From positions 62,001-126,000 of the forward strand of contig NZ_JBGCCH010000019.1 of the NCBI RefSeq assembly GCF_041261205.1: 64,000 nucleotides of DNA. Direction: 5' to 3'. The number at the start of each line of letters is the position of its first letter. The stretch's first letter is position 1. Origin of the DNA: Catenulispora sp. MAP5-51. GTDB lineage: Bacteria; Actinomycetota; Actinomycetes; Streptomycetales; Catenulisporaceae. Below, one piece after another: positions 27,366 to 35,321 of this stretch. Position numbers and translations under genes: made by a program. Below the pieces are notes generated by a model. It did no database searches, was not told the DNA's origin, and saw only the letters and a list, made by a program, of their open reading frames with translations.

Positions 27366-28145
27366 TCACCAACCGCCCTGGAAGAACCCCAGCAGCGCAG
27401 GGGCCGGGTCCGCCGCGGTGCCGACGTTCGCCGCGGTAACGACCAGCACGGCCAGGGCGGTCAGGGCCGTCAGGATCGCGCACCACAGCATGCTGCGATT
27501 CGCCCGTCGCCTCCAGGCCATGACGCTGAGCGTGATGAGGACGAGCGCCGTGATGGCGCCGACGACGGCAAGGACGGCGTGGTAGAGGCCGAAGTCGTCC
27601 ACCATGACCTTCACCGCGGGGGTGGCGGCGGTGGTCTGGTGGGGGTAGTGGGCCAGGTGCTGGTCGATCTGGGTGATGGTGGTGCCGAGGTCTCCGTGGG
27701 AGGTGCCGGTGGGCAGCATCGACAGGAGTGAGGAGAACGGGGCTGCCGCGCCTTGGATGTTGGCCGCCAGCATCGCTGCGGAGAACAGGGCGAGGATCGC
27801 CATGAGGACGCCGAGGCCGGCGGTGATGCGCCACAGGCGGATGGCGAGTGCGATGAAAACGGCGAGCAGGGCCGCGGCTATCGCGGCCTTGGCCACGTGG
27901 AAGCGGAACCAGTAGTCGACGATGTCCTGCATGCCGGCTGGGAAGGCCCGGTCGCCGGACTTCCAGTAGTCGATGAACGCTTTGCTGAATGCGTCGCGCA
28001 GCGCCTGCTCGCTGGAGAAGCCGCCGTGCGGGCCGCCTATCGCCGCCAGCGGGGACGGTGCCAGGACGAAGGCGGCGATGAGGGCGACGGCGGCTGCGCC
28101 GAGGAGTGCCGAGGTCCGGACGGGTGTGTTGGGCGCGGTTGTCAT
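27366..28145 (-). CDS. Polytopic membrane protein, unknown function
   Basis: This 259-residue protein starts at ATG 28145. A signal-like first helix (about residues 14-33) is followed by a soluble loop (EQALRDAFSKAFIDYWKSGD) and four more hydrophobic segments, the last pair near residues 185-205 and 218-240. I recognise no family motif. It is convergent with the kinase (stops 9 bp apart). It is separated from the downstream-facing NarL system by 126 bp, so it probably has its own promoter. Confidence 0.6.
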   Translation of the reverse strand: MTTAPNTPVRTSALLGAAAVALIAAFVLAPSPLAAIGGPHGGFSSEQALRDAFSKAFIDYWKSGDRAFPAGMQDIVDYWFRFHVAKAAIAAALLAVFIALAIRLWRITAGLGVLMAILALFSAAMLAANIQGAAAPFSSLLSMLPTGTSHGDLGTTITQIDQHLAHYPHQTTAATPAVKVMVDDFGLYHAVLAVVGAITALVLITLSVMAWRRRANRSMLWCAILTALTALAVLVVTAANVGTAADPAPALLGFFQGGW

Positions 28146-28271
28146 GCCGACCACGCTTCCGCAGCGGCGCGGCCGGGTCAGCGGGGTACGCCGGACACTT
28201 GGTGGTGTGGCAGGCCATACCTTTCCCGCCCGGCGGCTGACGTGAGCTGCGGTCCTTCGCCCCTTGGCGTC

Positions 28272-28949
28272 CTATGCGTTGAGGAACGCCAGTACGGCGC
28301 GGACGCGCCGGTGCACCGAGTCGTCCGGCGGCAGGCCGAGCTTGGTGAAGACGTTGCCGATGTGCTTCTCCACCGTGCTCGCGGACACCACGAGGCGCCG
28401 GGCGATGGCCGTGTTGGAGTGGCCCTCGGCCATCAGGGCCAGCAGTTCGCGCTCGCGCGAGGTCAGCTCGGCCAGCGGGTCGCCGCGGCGCCGCCCGGTC
28501 AGCAGTTGCGCGACGACCTGCGGATCGAACACGGTTCCGCCCTCGGCCACGCGGTCCAGCGCGTCCAGGAACTCGGCGACCTTGGAGACCCGGTCCTTCA
28601 GCAGGTAGCCCACCGCGCCGTGGCCGTCGGCGAGCAGTTCGGAGGCGTAGGAGGCCTCCACGTACTGGCTCAGGACGAGCACCGGCGCCCCGGGAAGCAG
28701 CGACCGGATGGTGATCGCCGCGCGCAGGCCCTCGTCGGTGTGCGTCGGCGGCATGCGCACGTCGACCACCGAGACATCGGGCCGGTGCTTCAAGACGGCC
28801 TCGACCAGGGCCGGTGCGTCGCCGACGGACGCCACCACCTTGTGGCCCTCCTCGGCCAGCAGCCGGATCAGGCCCTCGCGCAGGAGGACGGCGTCGTCGG
28901 CCACGACGATGCGCAACGCGCGCCGATCGGTACGATCGGCCGGCGTCAC
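28272..28949 (-). CDS. NarL/LuxR-family response regulator
   Basis: This is a 225-residue protein. The receiver domain has the acidic pocket VADD, phospho-acceptor Asp in VSVVDVRMPP and the conserved Lys in GYLLKDRV. A C-terminal LuxR HTH follows (SRERELLALMAEGHSNTAIA, then STVEKHIGNVFTKLGL). The GTG at 28949 overlaps the kinase stop (GTGA). A second GTG one codon upstream is equally possible. It forms a complete two-component system with the kinase encoded upstream. Confidence 0.93.
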   Translation of the reverse strand: MTPADRTDRRALRIVVADDAVLLREGLIRLLAEEGHKVVASVGDAPALVEAVLKHRPDVSVVDVRMPPTHTDEGLRAAITIRSLLPGAPVLVLSQYVEASYASELLADGHGAVGYLLKDRVSKVAEFLDALDRVAEGGTVFDPQVVAQLLTGRRRGDPLAELTSRERELLALMAEGHSNTAIARRLVVSASTVEKHIGNVFTKLGLPPDDSVHRRVRAVLAFLNA

Positions 28950-30133
28950 CACGGCAGCTCCGCGCTGACTGTCGTCGGGCCGCCCACGGGACTGCTCACG
29001 AGCAGCCGCCCGCCGACTGCCCGGACCCGCTCGTCGAGCCCGCGCAGGCCGTGGCCCTTGTCCAGAGCCGCGCCTCCCGCGCCGTCGTCGGTCACCCAGA
29101 CCCGCAGCGTCCTGTCCTCCCGTCGCAGCCCGATCTCACACCGGCGCGCGCCGCTGTGCTTGGCCGCGTTGGTCAGGGCCTCGGCGACGGTGAAGTAGGC
29201 GGCGGTCTCCACGGCCGCGTCCGGTCGACGTTCGAGGCTGCCGAGATCGAGGCTGACCGGGATCGTCGAGCGCGCGGCCAGGGCGGTGACCGCCGCGGGC
29301 AGGCCCCGGTCGACGAGGATCGGCGGTGCGATGCCGCGGGACAGGGTCCGCAGTTCCTCCAGCGCCTCCCGGGCCTGGACGATCGCGTCGGCCAGTGCCT
29401 CGCGCACGGTTTCCGGCCGGTCGTCGAAGTGGCGCTCTGCGCGGCCGAGTTCCAGCGCCAGGCGGACCAGGCGCTGCTGGGGGCCGTCGTGGATGTCCCG
29501 CTCCAGGCGGCGCAGTGCGGTGGCCTCGGCCGACACCGCCGCGACCGTGCGGGCCTGCGCGGCGTCCCGTTCCTGTTCCAGGCCCCTGATCCGCCGGCGC
29601 AGTGCGAACGTGCCGGACGGCAGCGCCTCCCACAGGCCGGCGTGCACCGAGACGCACGCCCGGGTCATCAGTGGCAGCGTGATCAGGAACATCAGGCCGA
29701 CGATGGTCCCGATGGTGAGCCGCTCGGTCGGCGACGCCAGTCCGAGGCTCAGGTCGATGTGGGACTGCGAGCTCCCGCCGGCGCTCAGCGTGATCGGCGG
29801 CAGCGGCCCGCCGGAGGAGAAGCCGCCACGGAGTGTGGAGGTGGAGGCGCCCAGAGCGACGAACCACCACGTGAACGTCGCCACCGAAGTGACCACGGCG
29901 ACCGGCACCAGCGCCACCGCGGCCGCCGCGCCCCGCCATGGTCTCGCCTCCAAACGCTGGCCCAGCGCTTCCACGCACAGCCCGGCAATGGTCGTGAGCA
30001 GCCCGAACAGCGCCGCGACCGGGGCCACCAGCAGATACAGGGAATCCACCACGGTCCGCCGGACGACGCGCGCGACGCCGCCGACGCCCGGCCACGAACG
30101 CCCGGGGATCGCGGAAGGCGACGGGATGGTCAT
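28946..30133 (-). CDS. NarL-type sensor histidine kinase
   Basis: This 395-residue kinase has hydrophobic segments near residues 35-55, 70-95 and 150-170 enclosing a Gly/Ser-rich extracytoplasmic loop. The HisKA_3 motif is RLERDIHDGPQQRLVRLALE and the HATPase domain ends GHGLRGLDERVRAVGGRL. The DIHDGPQQRL motif is typical of the DesK/LiaS/VraS class that often senses envelope stress. It is first in its operon and overlaps the LuxR regulator. It diverges from the nickel permease gene. Confidence 0.92.
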   Translation of the reverse strand: MTIPSPSAIPGRSWPGVGGVARVVRRTVVDSLYLLVAPVAALFGLLTTIAGLCVEALGQRLEARPWRGAAAAVALVPVAVVTSVATFTWWFVALGASTSTLRGGFSSGGPLPPITLSAGGSSQSHIDLSLGLASPTERLTIGTIVGLMFLITLPLMTRACVSVHAGLWEALPSGTFALRRRIRGLEQERDAAQARTVAAVSAEATALRRLERDIHDGPQQRLVRLALELGRAERHFDDRPETVREALADAIVQAREALEELRTLSRGIAPPILVDRGLPAAVTALAARSTIPVSLDLGSLERRPDAAVETAAYFTVAEALTNAAKHSGARRCEIGLRREDRTLRVWVTDDGAGGAALDKGHGLRGLDERVRAVGGRLLVSSPVGGPTTVSAELPW

Positions 30134-30238
30134 GGGTCCAGGGTAGTGAGCCGGGCGGGACTGCTCAGCTGTGTCCGAGTGATAGCCGTGAGCAGTGAAG
30201 TAATCAAATAGGACTTAGCAAAGGCTGGATAGCAACCC

Positions 30239-30269
30239 CATGCCAAGGGCCATGCCAAAAGCCATGCCA
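30239..30269. repeat. Three CATGCCA repeats at exact 12-bp spacing
   Basis: CATGCCA begins at 30239, 30251 and 30263. Their regular phasing in a promoter region suggests a direct-repeat protein-binding array, although no regulator can be named. Confidence 0.4.
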
Positions 30270-30334
30270 CCCGCACCCCGGGCTCGTTTCGCCCTCCGCC
30301 ACGCCGGCGCCGCGCGCACAATTGCCACCCACTA

Positions 30335-30359
30335 GTTGTTGCGAAGGACTCGCAATAAC
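30335..30359. promoter_or_regulatory. Nur-like box upstream of nickel permease
   Basis: TTGCGA-N5-TCGCAA (30339-30355) lies in a wider near-perfect inverted repeat (30335-30359). The published Nur box of Streptomyces, bound by the nickel-responsive Fur-family repressor Nur, is TTGCAA-N5-TTGCAA. The match, about 100 bp before a nickel-transporter start, makes nickel repression likely. Confidence 0.65.
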
Positions 30360-30455
30360 ATCGCCCCGTATCGAGCCGCACCCGGACCGGCACGGGCACC
30401 GGATCGGCCCGAGCACCCGGACCGGCATTCGACGCTTTCGAGGAGCTGTGCGCCA

Positions 30456-31637
30456 ATGACAGTCACCGCAGAAGTCGGCGAGCGGTCGCCGGCGGGGCGG
30501 ATCGCCAGGATCAAGGCGTCGATGACGCCCCGGGAGTGGTTCCGCTTCGGCAGCATGTTCGCCTTCATCCTGCTCCTGCACGTCGTGGGCTGGGGCCTGT
30601 TGGTCCTGCTGATCGTGCCGTCGCACTACAAGGTCGACACCGGCGTGTTCGGGCTGGGGACCGGCGTCACCGCCTACACCCTGGGCATGCGGCACGCCTT
30701 CGACGCCGACCACATCGCGGCCATCGACAACACCACCCGCAAGCTGATGGCCGAGGGCAAGCGCCCGCTGTCGGTCGGCTTCTGGTTCTCCCTCGGGCAC
30801 TCGACGATCGTGGTCGTGTTGACACTGGGGCTCGGACTGGGTCTCAAAGGGCTGGGGGTGCAGCTCAGCGATGACAAGTCGGGCCTGCACAAGTTCGGCG
30901 GCCTCGTGGGCACCGCGGTGTCCGGCTCGTTCCTGTACCTGATCGCCATCATCAACCTGGTGGTGCTGGTCGGGATCCTCAAGGTGTTCCGGCAGATGCG
31001 CCGCGGGGAGTTCGACGAGGCGACCCTGGAGGACCACCTGAACAACCGGGGCCTGATGAACCGGTTCCTGGGCCGGCTGATGAGGACGATCACCAAGGCC
31101 TGGCAGATCTACCCGGTCGGCGTGCTGTTCGGTCTGGGCTTCGACACCGTCACCGAGATCGGGCTGCTGGTCCTGGCCGGGACGTCGGTCGCGGCGGGTC
31201 TGCCGTGGTACGCCGTGATGTGCCTGCCGATCCTGTTCGCCGCCGGCATGTCGCTGCTGGACACCATCGACGGGTCCTTCATGAACTTCGCCTACGGCTG
31301 GGCGTTCTCCAAGCCGGTGCGCAAGGTCTTCTACAACATCGCCGTGACCGGCCTGTCGGTGGCCGTGGCGCTGATCATCGGCACCATCGAGCTGCTCAGC
31401 ATCCTGCAGGACAAGCTGAGTCTGCACGGCGGGTTCTGGAACTGGATCGCGGGCGTCGACCTGAACTCCATCGGCTTCGCGATCGTCGGGATGTTCGTGC
31501 TGGTGTGGCTCGGGGCCGTGACGGTGTGGAAATTCGGCCGCATCGAGGAGAAGTGGACGGCCGGGATGAAGTCCGAGCGCCCGGCCGCCTTGACCGAGCG
31601 GTGGGGCGAAGACAGACTGAACACTGACAATCCGTGA
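30456..31637 (+). CDS. NiCoT-family nickel/cobalt permease
   Basis: This is a 393-residue membrane protein with about eight helices. It has the family signature GMRHAFDADHIAAIDNTTRK (the HX4DH metal-binding motif in helix 2) and later signatures SLGHSTIV and GFDTVTEIGLLVL. It imports Ni2+ or Co2+ with high affinity, as HoxN/NixA do. ATG 30456 has GAGGAG upstream. A Nur-like box in its promoter points to nickel rather than cobalt. It directly precedes the biosynthetic cluster on the same strand, but an operator lies in the 27-bp gap. Confidence 0.9.
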   Translation: MTVTAEVGERSPAGRIARIKASMTPREWFRFGSMFAFILLLHVVGWGLLVLLIVPSHYKVDTGVFGLGTGVTAYTLGMRHAFDADHIAAIDNTTRKLMAEGKRPLSVGFWFSLGHSTIVVVLTLGLGLGLKGLGVQLSDDKSGLHKFGGLVGTAVSGSFLYLIAIINLVVLVGILKVFRQMRRGEFDEATLEDHLNNRGLMNRFLGRLMRTITKAWQIYPVGVLFGLGFDTVTEIGLLVLAGTSVAAGLPWYAVMCLPILFAAGMSLLDTIDGSFMNFAYGWAFSKPVRKVFYNIAVTGLSVAVALIIGTIELLSILQDKLSLHGGFWNWIAGVDLNSIGFAIVGMFVLVWLGAVTVWKFGRIEEKWTAGMKSERPAALTERWGEDRLNTDNP

Positions 31638-31652
31638 TCCTGACTATCAGGA
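31638..31652. promoter_or_regulatory. CTGANNATCAG operator, site 1
   Basis: The sequence TCCTGACTATCAGGA has core CTGACTATCAG at 31640-31650, a palindrome shared with sites near 37434, 38533 and 41917. Its right arm merges with the ribosome-binding site (AGGAGAGGAG) of the KAS III gene at 31665, so bound repressor would block transcription or initiation. Confidence 0.6.
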
Positions 31653-31664
31653 GAGGAGAGCCCT

Positions 31665-32714
31665 GTGCGACTCTCCCCACCCCTGGCGGCGCCCCCGCGC
31701 ATCGCGGCCGCGGCCCTGTGGCTGCCCCCGCACCGCGACACCCGGGAAGGCGCCCTGGCGGCCGGCCGGGTCGACGAGGAGACCGCGGAGCGTCTGGGCT
31801 ACCGCGAGGTCACCGAGAGCCGGGAGCATTCGGCCCCTGAGATGGCCGCGCTGGCCGCGGCCGAGGCGATGGAGGCGGCCGGCTGGGAGGCCGAGGACGT
31901 CGATCTGGTCGCCCACGCCTGGACCTACTACCAGGGCCACGATTTCTGGTCGCCGGCCAACTACGTCGCCCGCCGCATCGGCGCGCTGCGCGCCCCGGCG
32001 GTCGGCGTGCAGCAGATGTGCAACGGCGGCGCGGCGGCGCTGGAGATCGCCGCGACCCGGATGGCCGCCGATCCGGCGGTGCGGCGCTGCGTGGTCACCA
32101 CCGCCGACCGGTTCGTGCCGCCGGGCTTCGACCGCTGGATCGGCGACTACGAGGTCGCCTACGGCGACTCGGGCACCGCGCTGCTGCTGGACCGCGACGA
32201 GGGCCCCTACGAACTGCTCTCCGTGGCCACCACGGCCTACTCCCGCTACGAGAACATGCACCGCGACGAGGACGCCTTCGGCCTGGCCCCGCACCTGCGC
32301 CCGCGGGTCGACGTCCGCCGCACCAAGCGCGCGTTCCTGGCCAGCGGCGCCGAGGACGGCTTCGCCGAGACGCTGATCGCCGCCGTGGTCGAGGTGGTCG
32401 GCACCGCGCTGGCCGAAGCGCAGGCCGCGCCGGACGATCCGCGAGTCAGGGTCCTGGCTCTGCCGCGCCTGGGCGCCGGCACCCTGGAAAAGTTCTTCCA
32501 GCCCGCGGTCGACCGCCTCGGGCTCAGCCACGCCGAGATCGCCTACCTGGGGACCGGCACCGGCCACCTCGGCGCCGGCGACTCCGCGGCCAACCTGGCC
32601 GATCTGCACGAGCGCAAACAGCTGTCCGACGGCGACATCGCCCTGCTGCTCACCTTGGGCGGCGGGTTCAGCTGGTCCTGTATCGCGGTGCGAGCGCTGG
32701 GAGTGAACGCGTAG
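31665..32714 (+). CDS. KAS III-like acyltransferase/condensing enzyme (Cys-type)
   Basis: This 349-residue thiolase-fold protein resembles the CerJ/DpsC/ChlB3 branch of 3-oxoacyl-ACP synthase III, whose members often transfer acyl groups to hydroxyl or amine acceptors. Cys119 in GVQQMCNGGAAALE is the expected nucleophile. GTGTGHLGAGD supplies the His of the Cys-His-Asp triad, and GDSGTALLL is the family glycine-rich strand. The paralogue at 36345 shares N-terminus, length and motifs but has Ser at position 119. The GTG start is supported by the same MRLSPPLA beginning in both paralogues. It is coupled to an MFS gene (TAGTG overlap). Confidence 0.85.
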   Translation: MRLSPPLAAPPRIAAAALWLPPHRDTREGALAAGRVDEETAERLGYREVTESREHSAPEMAALAAAEAMEAAGWEAEDVDLVAHAWTYYQGHDFWSPANYVARRIGALRAPAVGVQQMCNGGAAALEIAATRMAADPAVRRCVVTTADRFVPPGFDRWIGDYEVAYGDSGTALLLDRDEGPYELLSVATTAYSRYENMHRDEDAFGLAPHLRPRVDVRRTKRAFLASGAEDGFAETLIAAVVEVVGTALAEAQAAPDDPRVRVLALPRLGAGTLEKFFQPAVDRLGLSHAEIAYLGTGTGHLGAGDSAANLADLHERKQLSDGDIALLLTLGGGFSWSCIAVRALGVNA

Positions 32715-33907
32715 TGGCGAAGTCCCCAGAAGGCCGGGACGTCTCCGACGGGCACATCGTCGCCGTCCTGGCCATCGGCTTCTTCCTCCTGGACGTCGAC
32801 CTCGTGGTGGTCAACCCGCTGCTGGTCCCCATCTCCAAGGACTTCGGGTCCAGCCTGGGCGTGGCCACGTTCGCCCTGACCGGCTACCTGCTGACCTTCG
32901 GCGCCATGCAGCTGGTGCACGGGACCGTCTCGGACTCCGTCGGCCGGGTGCGGGTCCTGCGCGCGGCGATGGCCGGCCTGGCCGTCGCCGACCTCGCGGC
33001 CGCCCTGTCGCCGGACATCTGGGTGTTCATCGCGGCGCGCGCCGTGGCCGGCGCCTCGGCGGCCGCGATCATCCCGGTGACCGTCGCCTACGTCGGCGAC
33101 CGCGTCCGGCCCGAACGCTTCCAGCGCACGATGGCCACGCTGCTGTCGGCCAGCGCGGTCGGCGCGGCCTCGGCGACGCTGGCGGTCGGCGTCCTGACCG
33201 ACCTGGTGAACTGGCGCGCACCGCTGGTGATGCCGGCGCTGATCGCGGCGGTGCTGTTCGGGCTGTACGCACGGCTGCCGGAGCCCGAGCGGCCCGCCCC
33301 GGACGGCCGCTCGGTCCGGGAACGCTTCGCCGTGGTCCTGGCAGACCCCTGGTTCCGCTTCTTCATCCCCTTCACGTTCGTGGAGGGGATGGCGATGGTC
33401 GGGTTGTTCAACTTCTTCAACGCCGCGTTGCAGAAGCAGGGACACAGCGTCCTGATCTCCGGGGCGGTCACCAGCGCCTACGGCGTCGCGGCCATCGCCG
33501 GCCGGCTGGCCGTCGGCCGCCTGGGCGCGCGGGCCGGCGGCGCGGCGATGTTCGGGTTCGGCACGGCGGCGTTGTTCGCCGGGTACGTGGTCGCGGCGTT
33601 CAGCCAGGCGATCCCGGCGATCCTGGTCGCCAGCGCGTGCGCGGGTCTGGCCCTGGCCATCGGGCAGTCCGCCCTGCAAGCCTGGGTGCTGCAGGCGGCC
33701 GCGCCGCGGATCCGCGGCAGCGCGGTGGCGCTCGTGGCGTGCGCGGTGTTCACCGGCGCGGCGGTCAGCACGGCCGCGGTGAGCGGCCTGGTCGGCGCCG
33801 ACCGGTTCGGGGTGCTGTTCGCGCTGGCCGCCGGGGTCACGGTGCCGGTGTCGGTGGTCGGCACGCTCATGCGCGCCCGGTTCGCCCGGGAGCAGTCGAA
33901 GTCCTGA
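32714..33907 (+). CDS. MFS transporter, 12-helix type
   Basis: This is a 397-residue major facilitator. The N-terminal half has the motif-A-like loop HGTVSDSVGRVRVLRAAM after helix 2 and an antiporter-type segment in helix 5 (LLSASAVGAASATLAVGVL). GTG 32714 overlaps the KAS III stop by one base, so translation is coupled. It lies within the biosynthetic cluster and is probably the exporter or self-resistance pump for its product or an intermediate. Confidence 0.85.
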   Translation: MAKSPEGRDVSDGHIVAVLAIGFFLLDVDLVVVNPLLVPISKDFGSSLGVATFALTGYLLTFGAMQLVHGTVSDSVGRVRVLRAAMAGLAVADLAAALSPDIWVFIAARAVAGASAAAIIPVTVAYVGDRVRPERFQRTMATLLSASAVGAASATLAVGVLTDLVNWRAPLVMPALIAAVLFGLYARLPEPERPAPDGRSVRERFAVVLADPWFRFFIPFTFVEGMAMVGLFNFFNAALQKQGHSVLISGAVTSAYGVAAIAGRLAVGRLGARAGGAAMFGFGTAALFAGYVVAAFSQAIPAILVASACAGLALAIGQSALQAWVLQAAAPRIRGSAVALVACAVFTGAAVSTAAVSGLVGADRFGVLFALAAGVTVPVSVVGTLMRARFAREQSKS

Positions 33908-33944
33908 TCCGCGCTCCATCCCCTCAACACCGTCAGGAGGAACG

Positions 33945-34241
33945 ATGGCTCTGTTCGCCGTGATCGCCAAGCGTGCGCCGATCGGCATCGGTATCGAGGA
34001 GTTCCAGGCCAAGCTGGCCGAGGGCTTCGCCTACACCCAGGAGCTGGAGGACAAGGGGATCATCAAGCACCGCTGGATCCTGGTCGGGGCCTCCGCCGGG
34101 CTGAACATCTGGGAAGTGGACTCCCACGAGCAGCTGATGCAGCTGCTCTACAACAGCCCGGCGGGGCTCCACTTGGACTACCAGGTCTGGCCCCTGATAG
34201 AGCCGCCGTCCTACGACCCTACGGCGTCCGGACAGGAGTGA
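33945..34241 (+). CDS. Muconolactone isomerase-like ferredoxin-fold protein
   Basis: This 98-residue protein has a pattern resembling muconolactone delta-isomerase and related small dimeric alpha/beta-barrel proteins: an N-terminal strand (LFAVIAKRAPIGI), helix (FQAKLAEGFAYTQELEDKG), then HRWILVGASAGLNIWEVDS and HEQLMQLLYNSP-HLDYQVWPL. Such proteins isomerise or cyclise small ring substrates, so it may shape an intermediate here. It has a strong AGGAGG site. Its 3' end overlaps the convergent carrier-protein gene by 23 bp. The assignment rests on pattern only. Confidence 0.6.
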   Translation: MALFAVIAKRAPIGIGIEEFQAKLAEGFAYTQELEDKGIIKHRWILVGASAGLNIWEVDSHEQLMQLLYNSPAGLHLDYQVWPLIEPPSYDPTASGQE

Positions 34242-34470
34242 AGTAGACCTGCTCGATCCGGCTCAGCGTCCGGAAGGTGTCCACGTCCAGCGTCTCGACG
34301 TCGACAGCCCGGCCGCTGAGCCGTTCGATGAGCTGCAGGAACTCCAGGAAGCCCAGGGAGTCCACCAGGCGCATCTCGATCAGGTCGTCCTCGGGCCCGA
34401 AGTCCGGGGCTTCGGGATGGCGCTCGCGCAGCCAGGCGACGAGCTCGGGGCGGGCCGGCGTGCCGGGCAT
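34219..34470 (-). CDS. Acyl/aminoacyl carrier protein
   Basis: This is an 83-residue carrier protein. The phosphopantetheine attachment Ser is in LVDSLGFLEFLQLIE, and the acidic helices II-III follow. It starts at ATG 34470, sharing one base with the stop of the amino acid ligase gene upstream (TGATG), so the two products are made together. Characterised homologues of that ligase charge a cognate small carrier protein encoded next door, so this is probably the aminoacyl carrier on which the oxidase at 35318 acts. Confidence 0.88.
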   Translation of the reverse strand: MPGTPARPELVAWLRERHPEAPDFGPEDDLIEMRLVDSLGFLEFLQLIERLSGRAVDVETLDVDTFRTLSRIEQVYFTPVRTP

Positions 34471-35321
34471 CAGGCGCACCCGGCCGCGACCACCGCGGCA
34501 GCGGCAGCGGCATCGACCGCAGCGGCCGCGGCCTCCCAGCCGCCGTGCCGTTCGTGCAGCACCGCCAGCCAGCGCTCCAAGCCGAACGCCGCGCAGCTGC
34601 TGAAGGCCGCGTGGCCGGTCGGGCCGTAGGTGATGGCGCAGCGCTCGCCGAAGAAGTTCCGGTGCACGTTCACCGAGGCGATCGCCAGGTCGCCGACCAC
34701 GAACTCGTGCTTGACCGGGGCCAGCCGGGCCAGCAGCGCGCGCTGGCCGCCGCGGTCGTAGAAGGGGTCGGCCGCCGGTATCTTGCGCACGTCCAGGCCC
34801 AGTGCGGCGGCGAAGGGCACGATCCGTTCCTCGAACCGGCGCAGGTGCTCGGCGGCGAACTCCGCCGACCCCAGGGCCACGACCTCCCGCATGTGGAAGC
34901 CGAGCATCCGGCGCAGCCCCTCCCAGCGCTCCTCGCGACGGAAGCAGCGGCTCATCACCGTCACCATGGTGTCGCCGCCGAGCACGGCGCCCTGGTGGTG
35001 CAGGTACACGGCGAAACAGGCCGCCGAGGGCAGCGCCAGGGCCAGCGGCTCGACCTCCGTGGGCGCGAACGTCTCGGGCCGGCCGCCGGGCCGGTGCCGC
35101 TCCAGGTCCAGGGCGCCGGCCACCAGCGCCTGGTGCGGGAAGTTCTCGTAGACGTCGAGCCGGGCCAGCGCCGCGACCGGCAGCAGCGGCGGCATGATCA
35201 TCGGGTTCGCGCCGTCCTGGACGCCCCAGCGTTCGAAGACCGAGTCCAGGACGTGCAGCAGCGCGGCGGCCTGCGGCGGCAGGGCCACCAGGCCGTGGGG
35301 GTCGGCGGCCGGCTCGGTCAC
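34470..35321 (-). CDS. Amino acid:[carrier protein] ligase (truncated seryl-tRNA synthetase homologue)
   Basis: This 283-residue protein has only the class II aaRS catalytic core and lacks a tRNA-binding arm. Motif 2-like FHMREVVALGS and motif 3-like FGLERWLAVL are present. Cys in SRCFRREE, Glu in FHMREVV and Cys in SSCAAFGLER match the Cys/Glu/Cys zinc site of characterised aa:CP ligases such as Bradyrhizobium Bll0957, which load Gly or Ala on a carrier protein. It is therefore predicted to adenylate a small amino acid and pass it to the carrier encoded directly downstream. GTG 35321 overlaps the oxidase stop (GTGA). Confidence 0.85.
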   Translation of the reverse strand: MTEPAADPHGLVALPPQAAALLHVLDSVFERWGVQDGANPMIMPPLLPVAALARLDVYENFPHQALVAGALDLERHRPGGRPETFAPTEVEPLALALPSAACFAVYLHHQGAVLGGDTMVTVMSRCFRREERWEGLRRMLGFHMREVVALGSAEFAAEHLRRFEERIVPFAAALGLDVRKIPAADPFYDRGGQRALLARLAPVKHEFVVGDLAIASVNVHRNFFGERCAITYGPTGHAAFSSCAAFGLERWLAVLHERHGGWEAAAAAVDAAAAAAVVAAGCA

